Program-made: the position numbers and the translations under genes
From: CAZGMJ01 sp964526785
GTDB taxonomy: Bacteria > Planctomycetota > Phycisphaerae > Sedimentisphaerales > Anaerobacaceae
Length of the DNA stretch: 64,000 nt
NCBI GenBank assembly: GCA_964526785.1
Contig: CAZGMJ010000015.1
Span: forward strand, 1 to 64,000
Direction: 5' to 3'
Part shown: positions 53,342 to 62,700 of the stretch, one piece after another
Numbering within the stretch: the first letter of the stretch is position 1
How the letters are laid out: every line of letters begins with the position of its first letter
Notes under the pieces: generated by a model
The model's database searches: none
The model's input: the letters and a program-made list of their open reading frames with translations, nothing else
What the model was told of the DNA's origin: nothing

Positions 53342-54484
53342 TTATGCTTTCTTGACGGCTTCCCACTTCTTTTTCGCGGCCGATTCCAGCACCGCCTCAC
53401 AGACGTACTGCGTTGCCAGCGCATCACGGAAACCGGGCGAGGCGGATTTGCCCGCAGCCATTGCCTCCAGGAAATCCGCGACCTGGTGAACGAACGTGTG
53501 CTCGTAGCCGATCTGGAGGCCGGGAACCCACCACTTATCCATGTACGGCATATCATGATCGGTAACATGTATGGATCGCCAGCCTCGGATTATCGACTCA
53601 TCGCCGTGATCGAAATAGCTCAGACGGTGCAGATCGTGCAAATCCCATGCGATCGAAGCTTTTTCGCCGTTGATCTCGAACGTGTAGAGCGCCTTGTGCC
53701 CGCGCGCATACCGGGTGGATTCGAAATTGCCGAGCGATTCGTTCTCGAACCGGCACAGGAACGTGCACGCATCATCAATCTCAACCGGTTCGACTTTGCC
53801 TGTCTCGACGTTCTTGCGTTCCTTGACAAATGTTTCCTTCATGGCGCAGACTTCCGTGATCTGACCGTTCTGCCACATCGCGGTGTCGACACAGTGCGCG
53901 AGCAAATCGCCCGTCACGCCCGAACCGGCCGTCTTGGCATTCAGCCGCCACGTCGCCATTCCGCCCTGCGGGACGTCGGCAGAGATGGTCCAGTCCTGCA
54001 GGAAATTCGCACGATAGTGGAAGATCCTGCCGAGACGTCCTTCGTCGATGAGCATCTTGGCCAGAGCCACTGCGGGTACCCGGCGATAATTGAACGACAC
54101 GAAATTCGGCACCCCCGCGTCCTCTACCGCCTTGACCATATCTTCCGCCTCAGCGCTGTTCAGCGCCAGCGGTTTCTCGCAACAGATAGCCTTGCCCGCC
54201 TTCGCCGCGGCGATGGCGACCTCGGCATGCATGTTGTTGGGCACGCAGATATCGACAATATCAATATTGTCGTCTTCGATGACCTTGTGCCAGTCCGTGG
54301 TATACGAGTTGTATCCCCACCGCTCAGCAAATGCCTTTGCCTGGTCCTCCTCCAGTCCGCAGACTACCTGCAAGACCGGATCGTAGGGCACATCGAAGAA
54401 ATTCCCCACTTTTCGATAAGCGTTCGAGTGTGTACGCCCCATGAACCCATATCCGATGAGGCCGACGTTCAATTTCTTAGCCAT
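53342..54484 (-). CDS. Gfo/Idh/MocA-family dehydrogenase, cytoplasmic
   Basis: The 380-residue product has the N-terminal GLIGYGFMGRTHSNAY nucleotide fold, IVDICVPNNMHAEVA, CCEKPLALN with the family Lys, and GDLLAHCVDTAMW with the catalytic His position. It has no export signal, unlike the copy at 14.2 kb. It should oxidise or epimerise a sugar or inositol with NAD(P). Start ATG 54484. It stands 66 bases after the TIM-barrel isomerase gene in the same operon. Confidence 0.92.
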   Translation of the reverse strand: MAKKLNVGLIGYGFMGRTHSNAYRKVGNFFDVPYDPVLQVVCGLEEDQAKAFAERWGYNSYTTDWHKVIEDDNIDIVDICVPNNMHAEVAIAAAKAGKAICCEKPLALNSAEAEDMVKAVEDAGVPNFVSFNYRRVPAVALAKMLIDEGRLGRIFHYRANFLQDWTISADVPQGGMATWRLNAKTAGSGVTGDLLAHCVDTAMWQNGQITEVCAMKETFVKERKNVETGKVEPVEIDDACTFLCRFENESLGNFESTRYARGHKALYTFEINGEKASIAWDLHDLHRLSYFDHGDESIIRGWRSIHVTDHDMPYMDKWWVPGLQIGYEHTFVHQVADFLEAMAAGKSASPGFRDALATQYVCEAVLESAAKKKWEAVKKA

Positions 54485-54550
54485 ATCACTGATTCCTTTC
54501 TCAAGTTCTCAAGTGAAGAGTTGTCTGCGAAGCTCTTGTTGCACCGGCAA

Positions 54551-55588
54551 TTACCGCGTCCACCCGTGAGCATCACGCACTTTCAGCATAGCGTCCAGAA
54601 TGGTGTTCCAGGTATCCGTAGATTCGAGCGTAGCATTGGAGAACATGCACCCGTCCCAGCAGATATGTTGAATGTCGCGTTCCCTGGCGCCCTTGAGCCA
54701 GTAGCCCGCACAGCGCACGATATCGAGCTTACCATTCGGATCGTCCGCCAGGCAATGTTTGCCCGTCTTGTCATGCGATCCGGCACCGTGCACTTCGCCG
54801 TCGTTCTGGGCGACGTGGAAGTCGATCGTCCACGGCCGAAGCTTGTCCACCATCTTCTCGTAGGCAGCGTAGAACTCATCCTTTGAATAGCCCGGCTGCA
54901 ACAGGGCGTGTTCGGGCGCATTATAGCCCATGAGGTACAGGTACGTATGGGCCATGTCGGCCTGGAAACCCAGCGTATCGGGCATGCCTACCGCCTCCAG
55001 AAGGTCCAGCACATCCTTCCAACTGTGCATGCCCGCCCAGCAAATCTCGCCCTCGACTGCCAGACGCTCGCCGTGATCGGCCGCAATCTTCGCTGCATCC
55101 TTGAATGTCTCGGCGATCTTCGCGGTGTTCGCCTTCGGGTCCTCGCGCCATTTCTCCACACCGAATTCCGCTGAATCAATCCGGATAACACCATATTTGC
55201 GAACGCCGTGATTGTTGAAAACAGCCGCAATCCGGCATGCCACCTTTACGGCTTCCAGGAACTTCTGTCGGGAGGCATCATCGCCCATGGCCGAATCGCC
55301 GACGGTCCCGGGCCATACCGGCGCGACCAATGAACCGACGTTGAAACCGTATCCCTCGATCATATCGGCTATCTTTTTCAGTTCGTCGTCGGTGGCGTTG
55401 GGATCCGTGTGCGGAAGGAACAAGAAGTAGTCAATCCCGTCGAACTTCTGCCCATTGACTTCCGCCGCGGCGGTCAGTTCGAGCATCCGCTCCAGACTGA
55501 TCGGCGGTTCCTGGCCCTCTTCATCTCCTTTGCCCACCAGCCCGGGCCACATGGCATTGTGAAGTTTGGGAAGGGTATTCGAACTCAT
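54551..55588 (-). CDS. sugar isomerase/epimerase, TIM barrel (AP endonuclease 2 family)
   Basis: The 345-residue product contains VEGEICWAGMHSW, LGFQADMAHTYLYL and TIDFHVAQNDGEVHG, which supply the Glu, Asp and His ligands of the metal centre in xylose-isomerase-like barrels. Start ATG 55588 lies behind AAGGAG; TTG 55594 is too close to it. It is the first gene of the four-gene sugar operon. A TTGACA at 55645-55640 has no matching -10 box, so the promoter is undefined; the 290 bases upstream hold no gene. Confidence 0.9.
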   Translation of the reverse strand: MSSNTLPKLHNAMWPGLVGKGDEEGQEPPISLERMLELTAAAEVNGQKFDGIDYFLFLPHTDPNATDDELKKIADMIEGYGFNVGSLVAPVWPGTVGDSAMGDDASRQKFLEAVKVACRIAAVFNNHGVRKYGVIRIDSAEFGVEKWREDPKANTAKIAETFKDAAKIAADHGERLAVEGEICWAGMHSWKDVLDLLEAVGMPDTLGFQADMAHTYLYLMGYNAPEHALLQPGYSKDEFYAAYEKMVDKLRPWTIDFHVAQNDGEVHGAGSHDKTGKHCLADDPNGKLDIVRCAGYWLKGARERDIQHICWDGCMFSNATLESTDTWNTILDAMLKVRDAHGWTR

Positions 55589-55879
55589 ACGCAACTCCTT
55601 TCAGGTTCGGTAGCGTTCATGACTGCTGTTGCCTTACCGTGTCAAACGCCGGCCGGGTCACACCATCCGGCTTTGCTCGGCATGGGCCTCCTCGGCCGGT
55701 ACAGCATGCATTTTGCAGCTATTGAGCCAGAATACAAGCAATTTTTCCGTATTTGGCCTGCTCCTGCGCCTCATAAGGCATATCGTCGAACGTCCATTAC
55801 ATCAGTTCGTCGAGAGAGCGATTTCCAACTCGCTGGACTCCATCGTGGTGCCGGCACTACCCGCAGGCGGGCACCAGAC

Positions 55880-56218
55880 TCATTCTGCCCCCCACCGATA
55901 AACTTTCATCTGAACCTTCTCCCGGGTCACAAGACCATCATCGAGCATTTCCTCCAACTCAGGAAGAATCTCTTCAATCTTCTCGGTCTCATCAACTATC
56001 TCTATGACGACGGGCAGGTCTTCGGATAACCGGAGTATCTTGGCCGTGTGAAGATGGCTGTCGGCGCCGAAGCCCAGCATGCCTCTCAGCACCGTCGCCC
56101 CAGCGATCTTCCGCTCACGGGCAAGTTGCACAATGGCCTCGAACAGAGTCCGCCCCCGGTACTTGTCCTTCTCCCCGATGAAGATTCTCAGCAATTCCGC
56201 CTGTTTGGATCCCTTCAT
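55880..56218 (-). CDS. DUF190 family protein
   Basis: The 112-residue product matches DUF190 through its opening (AELLRIFIGEKDKYRGRTLF) and YExI-type core (ATVLRGMLGFG, PVVIEIVDETEKIEEILPEL). DUF190 genes often lie beside crcB/fluC, as here with a 12-base gap. The protein is small, soluble and presumably helps fluoride export or its control. Start ATG 56218. Confidence 0.92.
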   Translation of the reverse strand: MKGSKQAELLRIFIGEKDKYRGRTLFEAIVQLARERKIAGATVLRGMLGFGADSHLHTAKILRLSEDLPVVIEIVDETEKIEEILPELEEMLDDGLVTREKVQMKVYRWGAE

Positions 56219-56230
56219 ACCGGTATCCCC

Positions 56231-56614
56231 TCATATCAGCCTGCCGATGCCAAAACCGACAACGAGACAAATCAGACCCAGCGTATTCTGGACGGCGACA
56301 TTGGCCACAGCCAGTGTATACTGCAATTCAACCAGAAGCTCTCTGGTCTCGAAAACAAACGTCGAGAACGTGGTGAAGGCCCCGAGAAAGCCGGTGAAAA
56401 GGATAGCTCGCATTTCGCCGCTGACAGAGAGCTTGTCCTCCAGTACGGCCCAAAGCAGTCCGAATATGAAGCACCCAACGACGTTCACGATCAGCGTGCC
56501 GAGCGGGAACCCACTGCTGTGGGATGTTGGAAACACCCCGGCCAGGCCGTAGCGGGCCAGAGCTCCGATGCCACCGGCCACGGCAATCCAGATCAGTTTG
56601 TGGACGACAACGAT
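56231..56614 (-). CDS. fluC: fluoride channel FluC (CrcB), start probably at a non-ATG codon
   Basis: The protein has four membrane helices with TLIVNVVGCFIFG and GFLGAFTTFSTF, the Asn and Thr/Phe motifs of FluC. The first usual codon is GTG 56581, but it lacks a ribosome site and would cut the first helix. Upstream, GGAGG (56626-56622) lies seven bases before an in-frame ATC at 56614, which gives VVVHKLIWIAVAGGIGA and 127 residues, the normal length. No ATG, GTG or TTG occurs in frame there. It starts about 23 bases after the GH116 stop. ATC start codons are rare, so a base error or true unusual initiation are both possible. No fluoride riboswitch was found nearby. Confidence 0.85.
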   Translation of the reverse strand: MVVVHKLIWIAVAGGIGALARYGLAGVFPTSHSSGFPLGTLIVNVVGCFIFGLLWAVLEDKLSVSGEMRAILFTGFLGAFTTFSTFVFETRELLVELQYTLAVANVAVQNTLGLICLVVGFGIGRLI

Positions 56615-56621
56615 GCTTATA

Positions 56622-56626
56622 CCTCC
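56622..56626 (-). promoter_or_regulatory. ribosome binding site that sets the fluC start
   Basis: GGAGG is placed seven bases from ATC 56614 and one base from ATA 56620. It is too far upstream, about 40 bases, to serve GTG 56581. It therefore argues for the unusual start. Confidence 0.55.
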
Positions 56627-56637
56627 ATGCGCCGGAA

Positions 56638-59600
56638 TCAGCTCTTCAGTTCGATGACAACTTCCAGACTCTCACCTGTGGACAGCTTCAGCTCCTCTTT
56701 CAAGTCAAGCTCCAACCTTCCGTCCTTCACCGAATGCTCGCTCCCGACAACCTTGCCCGCCGCCCTGACAGTGACTTTGCCTGCCTTCGCTCCTCCCTGC
56801 AGCTCGAATGCAAGAGACTTTAAACGCAAACGCCCCCATCGCAGATCGATCATGTTGTACTGTCGGCCGGCGTTTCTGGTTTGCTCAAATGTTCCCCACC
56901 CATCTGCGGTGGTGAATGCTGCACGGAAGTCGTTTGGATTGATCACGGGCCCGAAGCCGAGACGGCCCTTCGGCCCGTGGTACTCATAACCGAGAAGAGC
57001 ATTGTATACACCCCAACTGGCGAAAGCACGCGCGTAATGGTCACCACACTCCACTTCATTGAACGGATTGTGCTTTGATGGATGATATCGCTGCTGGATG
57101 CCGTGACAAATCGCAAGCGCCTCGTCAACCAGACCTTCGGCCACCATGTGTCCGGCCACCTGGTACTCGATACCCGTCCACACTTCGTTCTTGTAGCGAA
57201 CGCCCTCGGCAATATAGGGTGTCTTGGGCCATGTGCACGTGAAGAGCCCCGGTTCACCCGCCCGTGCAAACCACCGCTCGGGTTTGTGGGTCTCGTTGTA
57301 GGGACCGACATCAGGCGTCCAGTTGTATGTCCACACGGACTCGAGGGCCTGCTTGACATACTTGCGCGGATAGATGTATCCAAGGCCGAGTCGGTGCGCC
57401 CAGCCCTGGCCAAAGAGTTGATCGGAAAGGCAGCCTTTACCATACTGATGCCTGGGGTGCTTTTCCAGATCGACATCTTCTATGAAGTACTCGCCATCCC
57501 ACAGACGCTCAACCGTGAGCCTGCTGCCGCTTTCGAATATGTCATGGCATTGTTCGGCAAACTCGGGGTCATCCATCTCGCGAGCCATTTCCTCGCCCGC
57601 CCGCAGTGCTGCAAGATACAGCGAACCGACAAATGTGTTAGGTCCCTCGAAGTTGATATCGAACGTGTTATGCTGGCTGTTCTCTATCAGGCCGTCCGCA
57701 TTGCCGTCCTGTGCGATACAGAATTCCAGGGCTTTCTTCACGCGGGGCCAGATACGCCGAAGGAAATTGGCGTCGCGGGACATCTGGTGCTCGCGATAGG
57801 CCTTCAGGATCGTACCGCACTGGCCGTCGGCGGCATACGCATGATTGCTGCGAAACCCGACAAGGCCGCTATCCGGATGAAACCCTTCCCCGAAGTCCTG
57901 GAATTCGCGGGCGCTGCGTTCCAATCTCGGGAACAGGCGTGCGGGCGCGTGTGCATAGTTCCACACATGCGTGCACGTACCCGGACAGCAACCAACGCCC
58001 TCCCACGCCCAGAAACGGCCGCTCTGCCACCACTGGCATGTCCCCGTCGCAAGGTTGGAGACAGTCGAGTGCAGCCGGAACAGTAGCCACCGCGGCAACG
58101 TGCTGTCTTCGTAGAACGTCCTATGCCAGGTCATGGTATCGCCGGCCAACCGCTCATGGTTGTCGAGTACGTAATGAGCCACTTCCGATGCACTGTCGAA
58201 GCGATTATCATACTCGCGGCCATGCTGATGGTTGGGGAAGAACCATGACAGTACGAATTTGAATGTCCGGCTGGCCCCGGGCTTGAGGATGATCGGTTTG
58301 GCGCACAAGCCCGTCGTCTTGCTCCGGGCCACCGGCAAGGCGCTCGCCGAATCGAATGATAGAACAGCATTCCAGGCGTTCGGCTTTGAAGAGAGTTCAC
58401 GGGGCAATTCGCTCGATGAAGCACGGCTGCCCTCAAATGCAAGGACCATCGACCCATAGTCGGGCAGTTCTTCGATCGGACCTGAAAAGGCATTGCGCGG
58501 CTTATCCGCCAACTCGATCTGATCAACGTTGACGTGCCCCCAGCCGCCGCTGGCTCGGTCGACGATCTGGATTTGTGCGGTGGCCCCTTCGAATTGCTCA
58601 ACGTTCCAGAAATGCCAGTCGAGTTTCTCGTTGTTCCTGCCGACGGCGGTGCGAACGGGCACACCATCGATCAACAGATTAATGCAGGTCCGTCCGGCGT
58701 AGTTGCCGCCGCCGATCAGGAAATTGATGAATTTGCGCGAAACTTCGAACTCAGCCGATGTCAAAGTCCCCTGCGGCGGATCACCATCAATGAACGTGTT
58801 CACCAGTCCTTTTCCGACGAATCCTGAGACGTTCTGTTGGCCTTGCAGCGTGCCCCTTGCGGGTCCTTTGCCGAACGCTTCGCCCTCGGTCTTCCAGTCT
58901 CCATAATCTCCGCCCTCGAAATCGGCCAGCACGACTGTCTCTCTGGGCCTGACGGCACGCTGGTCGGGCGGCGCCTCTTCTACCGTATGAACGACCATCG
59001 CCCGGCCTTTCTCATTGACGATGCGACTGCGCCGCTGCGCGAGAATCGACGGAGCGGAATGCATGCAGACCGCGTTCTCCAGCCAGCCGACGAGCCCCGT
59101 GTCCAGTACGTCGGACGATGTATTCTTCAGCGTGATATGGAATACCGTCGCAGGTAATGCCGAGTCCCTGGCATTGAGCGGAATAAAGGGCGAGAACGCC
59201 TTCATCTCCACCTGCACAGGCACGTGCTCATTGCTGTAGCGCACGACGGCAACGGGATATTCACCTTCGAACTCCACCCGGCCGAAATCCTTGTTCAGCG
59301 GCCGCACCGAATAGCCCGCGTTCACCGGCCGCCCTTCTGCATGACCCCCATCTCGAAAATAAAGGGCGAAACCTGAGTCGACGGGCGACTCAGGACGATA
59401 GGTCCTGTAGCAATCGGCACCATAGCCGGTAAAAACGTGCTTGTTGAAAATCTGCCAGACGGCCAGAGTGCCGTCCCCTCGAACGTAAAGTTGGCCCGCT
59501 GCGATTCCTCCCACCGGCATACCAATCGTGAACAGATCGTCTCCGCTGTAAACAGCCGGCTCACCCCGCTCATGCAGTCTCTCCATCTGCGCACGCGAAA

Positions 59601-59721
59601 CCCCTTTATCGACAGGGATCACATGCCCGGGTCGCAATTTGGCCGACTCCGCCTGCCCACAAAAAACCGCAATCACAAGACACAACACGAACAGAACCGC
59701 CATCGACCGTAGTTTCTTCAT
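56638..59721 (-). CDS. secreted GH116-like glucosidase with inserted beta-sandwich domain
   Basis: The 1,027-residue product has a signal peptide (AVLFVLCLVIAVFCGQAES) and GH116 features: IGMPVGGIAAGQLYVRGDG, DGLIENSQHNTFDINF, LSDQLFGQGWAHRLGLG, EVWTGIEYQVAGHM and FNEVECGDHYARAFASWG. Family members cleave beta-glucosides/xylosides or glucosylceramide. Residues about 264-408 form an inserted domain (VLADFEGGDYGDWKTEG ... WGHVNVDQIELAD) that looks like a carbohydrate-binding sandwich as in GH32-type C-terminal domains. Start ATG 59721 follows GAGAGGAC; in-frame ATG 59754 lies upstream of it. It follows the GH172-like gene by 65 bases and precedes fluC. Confidence 0.9.
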   Translation of the reverse strand: MKKLRSMAVLFVLCLVIAVFCGQAESAKLRPGHVIPVDKGVSRAQMERLHERGEPAVYSGDDLFTIGMPVGGIAAGQLYVRGDGTLAVWQIFNKHVFTGYGADCYRTYRPESPVDSGFALYFRDGGHAEGRPVNAGYSVRPLNKDFGRVEFEGEYPVAVVRYSNEHVPVQVEMKAFSPFIPLNARDSALPATVFHITLKNTSSDVLDTGLVGWLENAVCMHSAPSILAQRRSRIVNEKGRAMVVHTVEEAPPDQRAVRPRETVVLADFEGGDYGDWKTEGEAFGKGPARGTLQGQQNVSGFVGKGLVNTFIDGDPPQGTLTSAEFEVSRKFINFLIGGGNYAGRTCINLLIDGVPVRTAVGRNNEKLDWHFWNVEQFEGATAQIQIVDRASGGWGHVNVDQIELADKPRNAFSGPIEELPDYGSMVLAFEGSRASSSELPRELSSKPNAWNAVLSFDSASALPVARSKTTGLCAKPIILKPGASRTFKFVLSWFFPNHQHGREYDNRFDSASEVAHYVLDNHERLAGDTMTWHRTFYEDSTLPRWLLFRLHSTVSNLATGTCQWWQSGRFWAWEGVGCCPGTCTHVWNYAHAPARLFPRLERSAREFQDFGEGFHPDSGLVGFRSNHAYAADGQCGTILKAYREHQMSRDANFLRRIWPRVKKALEFCIAQDGNADGLIENSQHNTFDINFEGPNTFVGSLYLAALRAGEEMAREMDDPEFAEQCHDIFESGSRLTVERLWDGEYFIEDVDLEKHPRHQYGKGCLSDQLFGQGWAHRLGLGYIYPRKYVKQALESVWTYNWTPDVGPYNETHKPERWFARAGEPGLFTCTWPKTPYIAEGVRYKNEVWTGIEYQVAGHMVAEGLVDEALAICHGIQQRYHPSKHNPFNEVECGDHYARAFASWGVYNALLGYEYHGPKGRLGFGPVINPNDFRAAFTTADGWGTFEQTRNAGRQYNMIDLRWGRLRLKSLAFELQGGAKAGKVTVRAAGKVVGSEHSVKDGRLELDLKEELKLSTGESLEVVIELKS

Positions 59722-59786
59722 CTTAAGTCCTCTCTGATTTGTTGTGTTACTCATCCTGCTTCACATCTCTGAGAATATGCCGCTTC

Positions 59787-62700
59787 TTAATCAGACTGGA
59801 TCTCCAGCCATAACAGAGTCGGTTCAACGATGTGCAGATTGTTCAGCAGAGGCTCGGTGTATTTGATGTCGCCGAATTCAGCCTCGTTGAAGTGGTGCTG
59901 CTTGCCCACGTGATTGTTCCAGTCGACCCCTTCGGTCAGAAAACCATTCTCGCCATGGTGGTGCTTTGCCGCGGCCCGCAGAATGGTCAGAGCGTCGGAC
60001 AAATATGCTTTGTTCTTTGTATCCTTATAGGCTTCGAGATATGCAAGGGCGGCCTCTGCGTTTTCCCAGAGATAAGAGGTATCCCAGCTATCCTCCATAT
60101 ACAGCAGTCCTTTGGTTTGAACGCCGTTGCGATCCTCGGTCATCTTGAACCGGTCCAGCCCCACCAGGCACCTCTCATACGCAAATCGGTTTATCGCATC
60201 GTCCTCCAGCAACCTGGAGGCCTGTCGGAGCACGCGAAAAGCAACAGAGTACGCGACGTTCTCGTGCTCATCATATGTATCGTGATTGATGCTGCCAAAA
60301 ATGCCGCCGGCCTGCATAAAGATGTCGATCTTCTCCCGAATCGCATCGCTGTAGTCCGCCATTTTCCGTTTTGTCAGTTCCGTCATAAGCTGCACGATAA
60401 ACAAGCCGTCGGCGCTCTTGGCAAACAGTATATCGTTGTCCCCGTACGCGTTAAGAGGATACGCCTCTCCGTTTCGCTTGCATCGCCTGGGATACCAGCC
60501 GTTGGGAGCGAGCCCGAGTCTGGTGTGCATCCACTCGGCGTTTTTGAGAGCCGCCGAACGCATCTTCTTCTCTCTGGCTTCATCCATATAATCGCTGAAA
60601 ACCAGCAGTTGATACGCGATCTTCGCCATAGAGCCGGGACACAGCCAGTTGTCCTTATGCTGGTAATTCAGGCAGAATTCATCTGTGGCCGTATCGCGAT
60701 AAGGTATTATGAACCCGGTTTCGTAATCGATGAATCCGTCATCGAGAACGTGGTCCAGCAGTTTTACCGCCTTTTCCATAATGCCTGAATCCCCGGTCTT
60801 CCTTCCAAAGAGATAAAGCTCGTAAGCTCCGCCGACAGCATTGGCGGCCCAGCCCGGCCCTTCGAGATTGCCGAAATCATGCCATCCCATGACATTTCCC
60901 TCGGGATCGACGAAACTGGATTTGCAGGCAAGATTGCCGTTGTACTCGATCAATGTGCTCAGCGCAAACCGAACTGAGTCCGCCGCGGAATCCATGATCG
61001 TGTAGGATGGATTCTCAGGCAGATAGAAGCTCGTTTTCGCCTCTTCCAGCCGGATGTAATCGAGCCCGAACATGTACTTCTTCAACGCCTTCTCATTGGC
61101 GCCTGTTATCTCCACCTTCAGTACGTGCCTGCCCTTGTCCAACTGATGAATCCCCATATCGATAGCACCGGTGGCGACCACGCTGGGATTGAATAAATCG
61201 ATCGGTTCACCGAGCTTCTCGTCATCGAGGTACATCTGTACAATCGCGTAGTCCAGGGCCCTGGTTAGCTGCATGGTGAGACGATATGCCCCCTTCTTCT
61301 CGACAGGAACAGCAAGCTCGAGCGTATCCCCCGGCTCGGCGTCGATCCACCATAGATGACCGTCGTCGCTCCAATCCGGGCCGAATGCATACATATCCTG
61401 CTTGGCCGCCCTGCCGCCGCTCTTGCCCAGGATTTTCAGAGATTCCCCTTCCATCGCACCTTCCACCTTGAATACCTCGATTTCGTGCCAATAACCAAGC
61501 CGTTCGTCGACCGCAACGGGCTTGTAAGGATCGCTCTGGCCGGGCGCCTGGTACCAGTAAGCAATCGCTGCGTAGAGTGTGGGCCGGCTGTTTGGATAGT
61601 ACTTCTCGATTGCCGCCTCAAAAGACCGCTGGAATGGCACATTGTCGGCAACGTGCCAGCGATTGACGGAGATGTGGCCGCGATTGCCCATGCTGATCGT
61701 CTGGTTGTGATAGCAATTGGCGAAGAGCGTTGGATTGCACCAGGCGTACCCGAAGTAATCCTCCGAACCGGTACCGAACGTCGAAGGGAACTTCTCACCG
61801 TCGACGAAGAACTTCTCGTCGCCCTCGCCCCACCACCCGCCGCGGGGATTCCAGACATGGAGCATGACGCCACAGAACCGACCGCAACCTTCCGTCCTCA
61901 TCATAGTCCAGTCGATGCATTCCGGCGCCGTGCGGCCTGGTTCAGTCGGCAGGAACGCGTCGCGATGCCACTTGGCGTGGAACCGCCCGTACTTGCTGAT
62001 CTCCTGACCAACCGGAACGTGCGTAATCTCGAACGTCAAACGCCGCTCGTTCTCACCTTCGTTTGTCAAATAGACCTCCGCACCGTCCTCGAAAGGCATA
62101 TACCAATAGCAATAATACTCGTCATCGACCATACCGAGAGGCAGAGAACGATACTCATTGACGCCTGGGGCGGTACCAAAGAAATCGCCCAACGGCGACC
62201 AAACACCGGGCTCGGCCTGACCGTCCCAGTGAATGCTAAGCACTAATTCACGCAGCGTATCGTAATCATCGGCACGAATCGGCGGTTCCGGCCTGACTTT
62301 GAGGCAGGTAATGGCCCTGGCGCCGTTGAGCCGCGCCACTTCTACTCTATTACCCGGCCCGGCCTTGACGCTTGTCTGGTATGTCAGCGTACCTCGCGTT
62401 CGCGGCGATGCCGGACCGGTGCGACGTGTCAGGATCGCGTTGGCTCTGTCAAGAGCCTTGTTCTCCGAGACGGTAAGCTCGCGCCGGAATCTCGGCAAGA
62501 TGGTCCCCGCGGGGTATGTCGTATACGTAAAGTGAAAATATCTGCCCCAGTCCCCTTCGCCCACGATCCTGCAGGATTTCTGGAAAGGGATGGGGATATA
62601 ACAGTTCTGTCCACGCGCGGTCTGATGCACGAGAGCCGAACGGTCGAACGGAGCATTCCTATGGTTGAAATACCCTATGAACGGCAAATCCACAACGGGC

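Noticed and set aside
53486..54886. 466-codon plus-strand frame opposite the Gfo/Idh and isomerase genes
   Set aside because: It is antisense to two well-supported genes and has no recognisable family; GC-rich codon use makes such frames common.
55595..55879. Promoter from TTGACA at 55645-55640 for the sugar operon
   Set aside because: No acceptable -10 box occurs at any spacing from 15 to 19 bases.
56614..56640. Fluoride riboswitch before fluC
   Set aside because: Only about 23 bases separate fluC from the GH116 stop, too few for the aptamer.
57082..58086. 334-codon plus-strand frame opposite the GH116-like gene
   Set aside because: It is antisense to conserved GH116 motifs and lacks any domain pattern.
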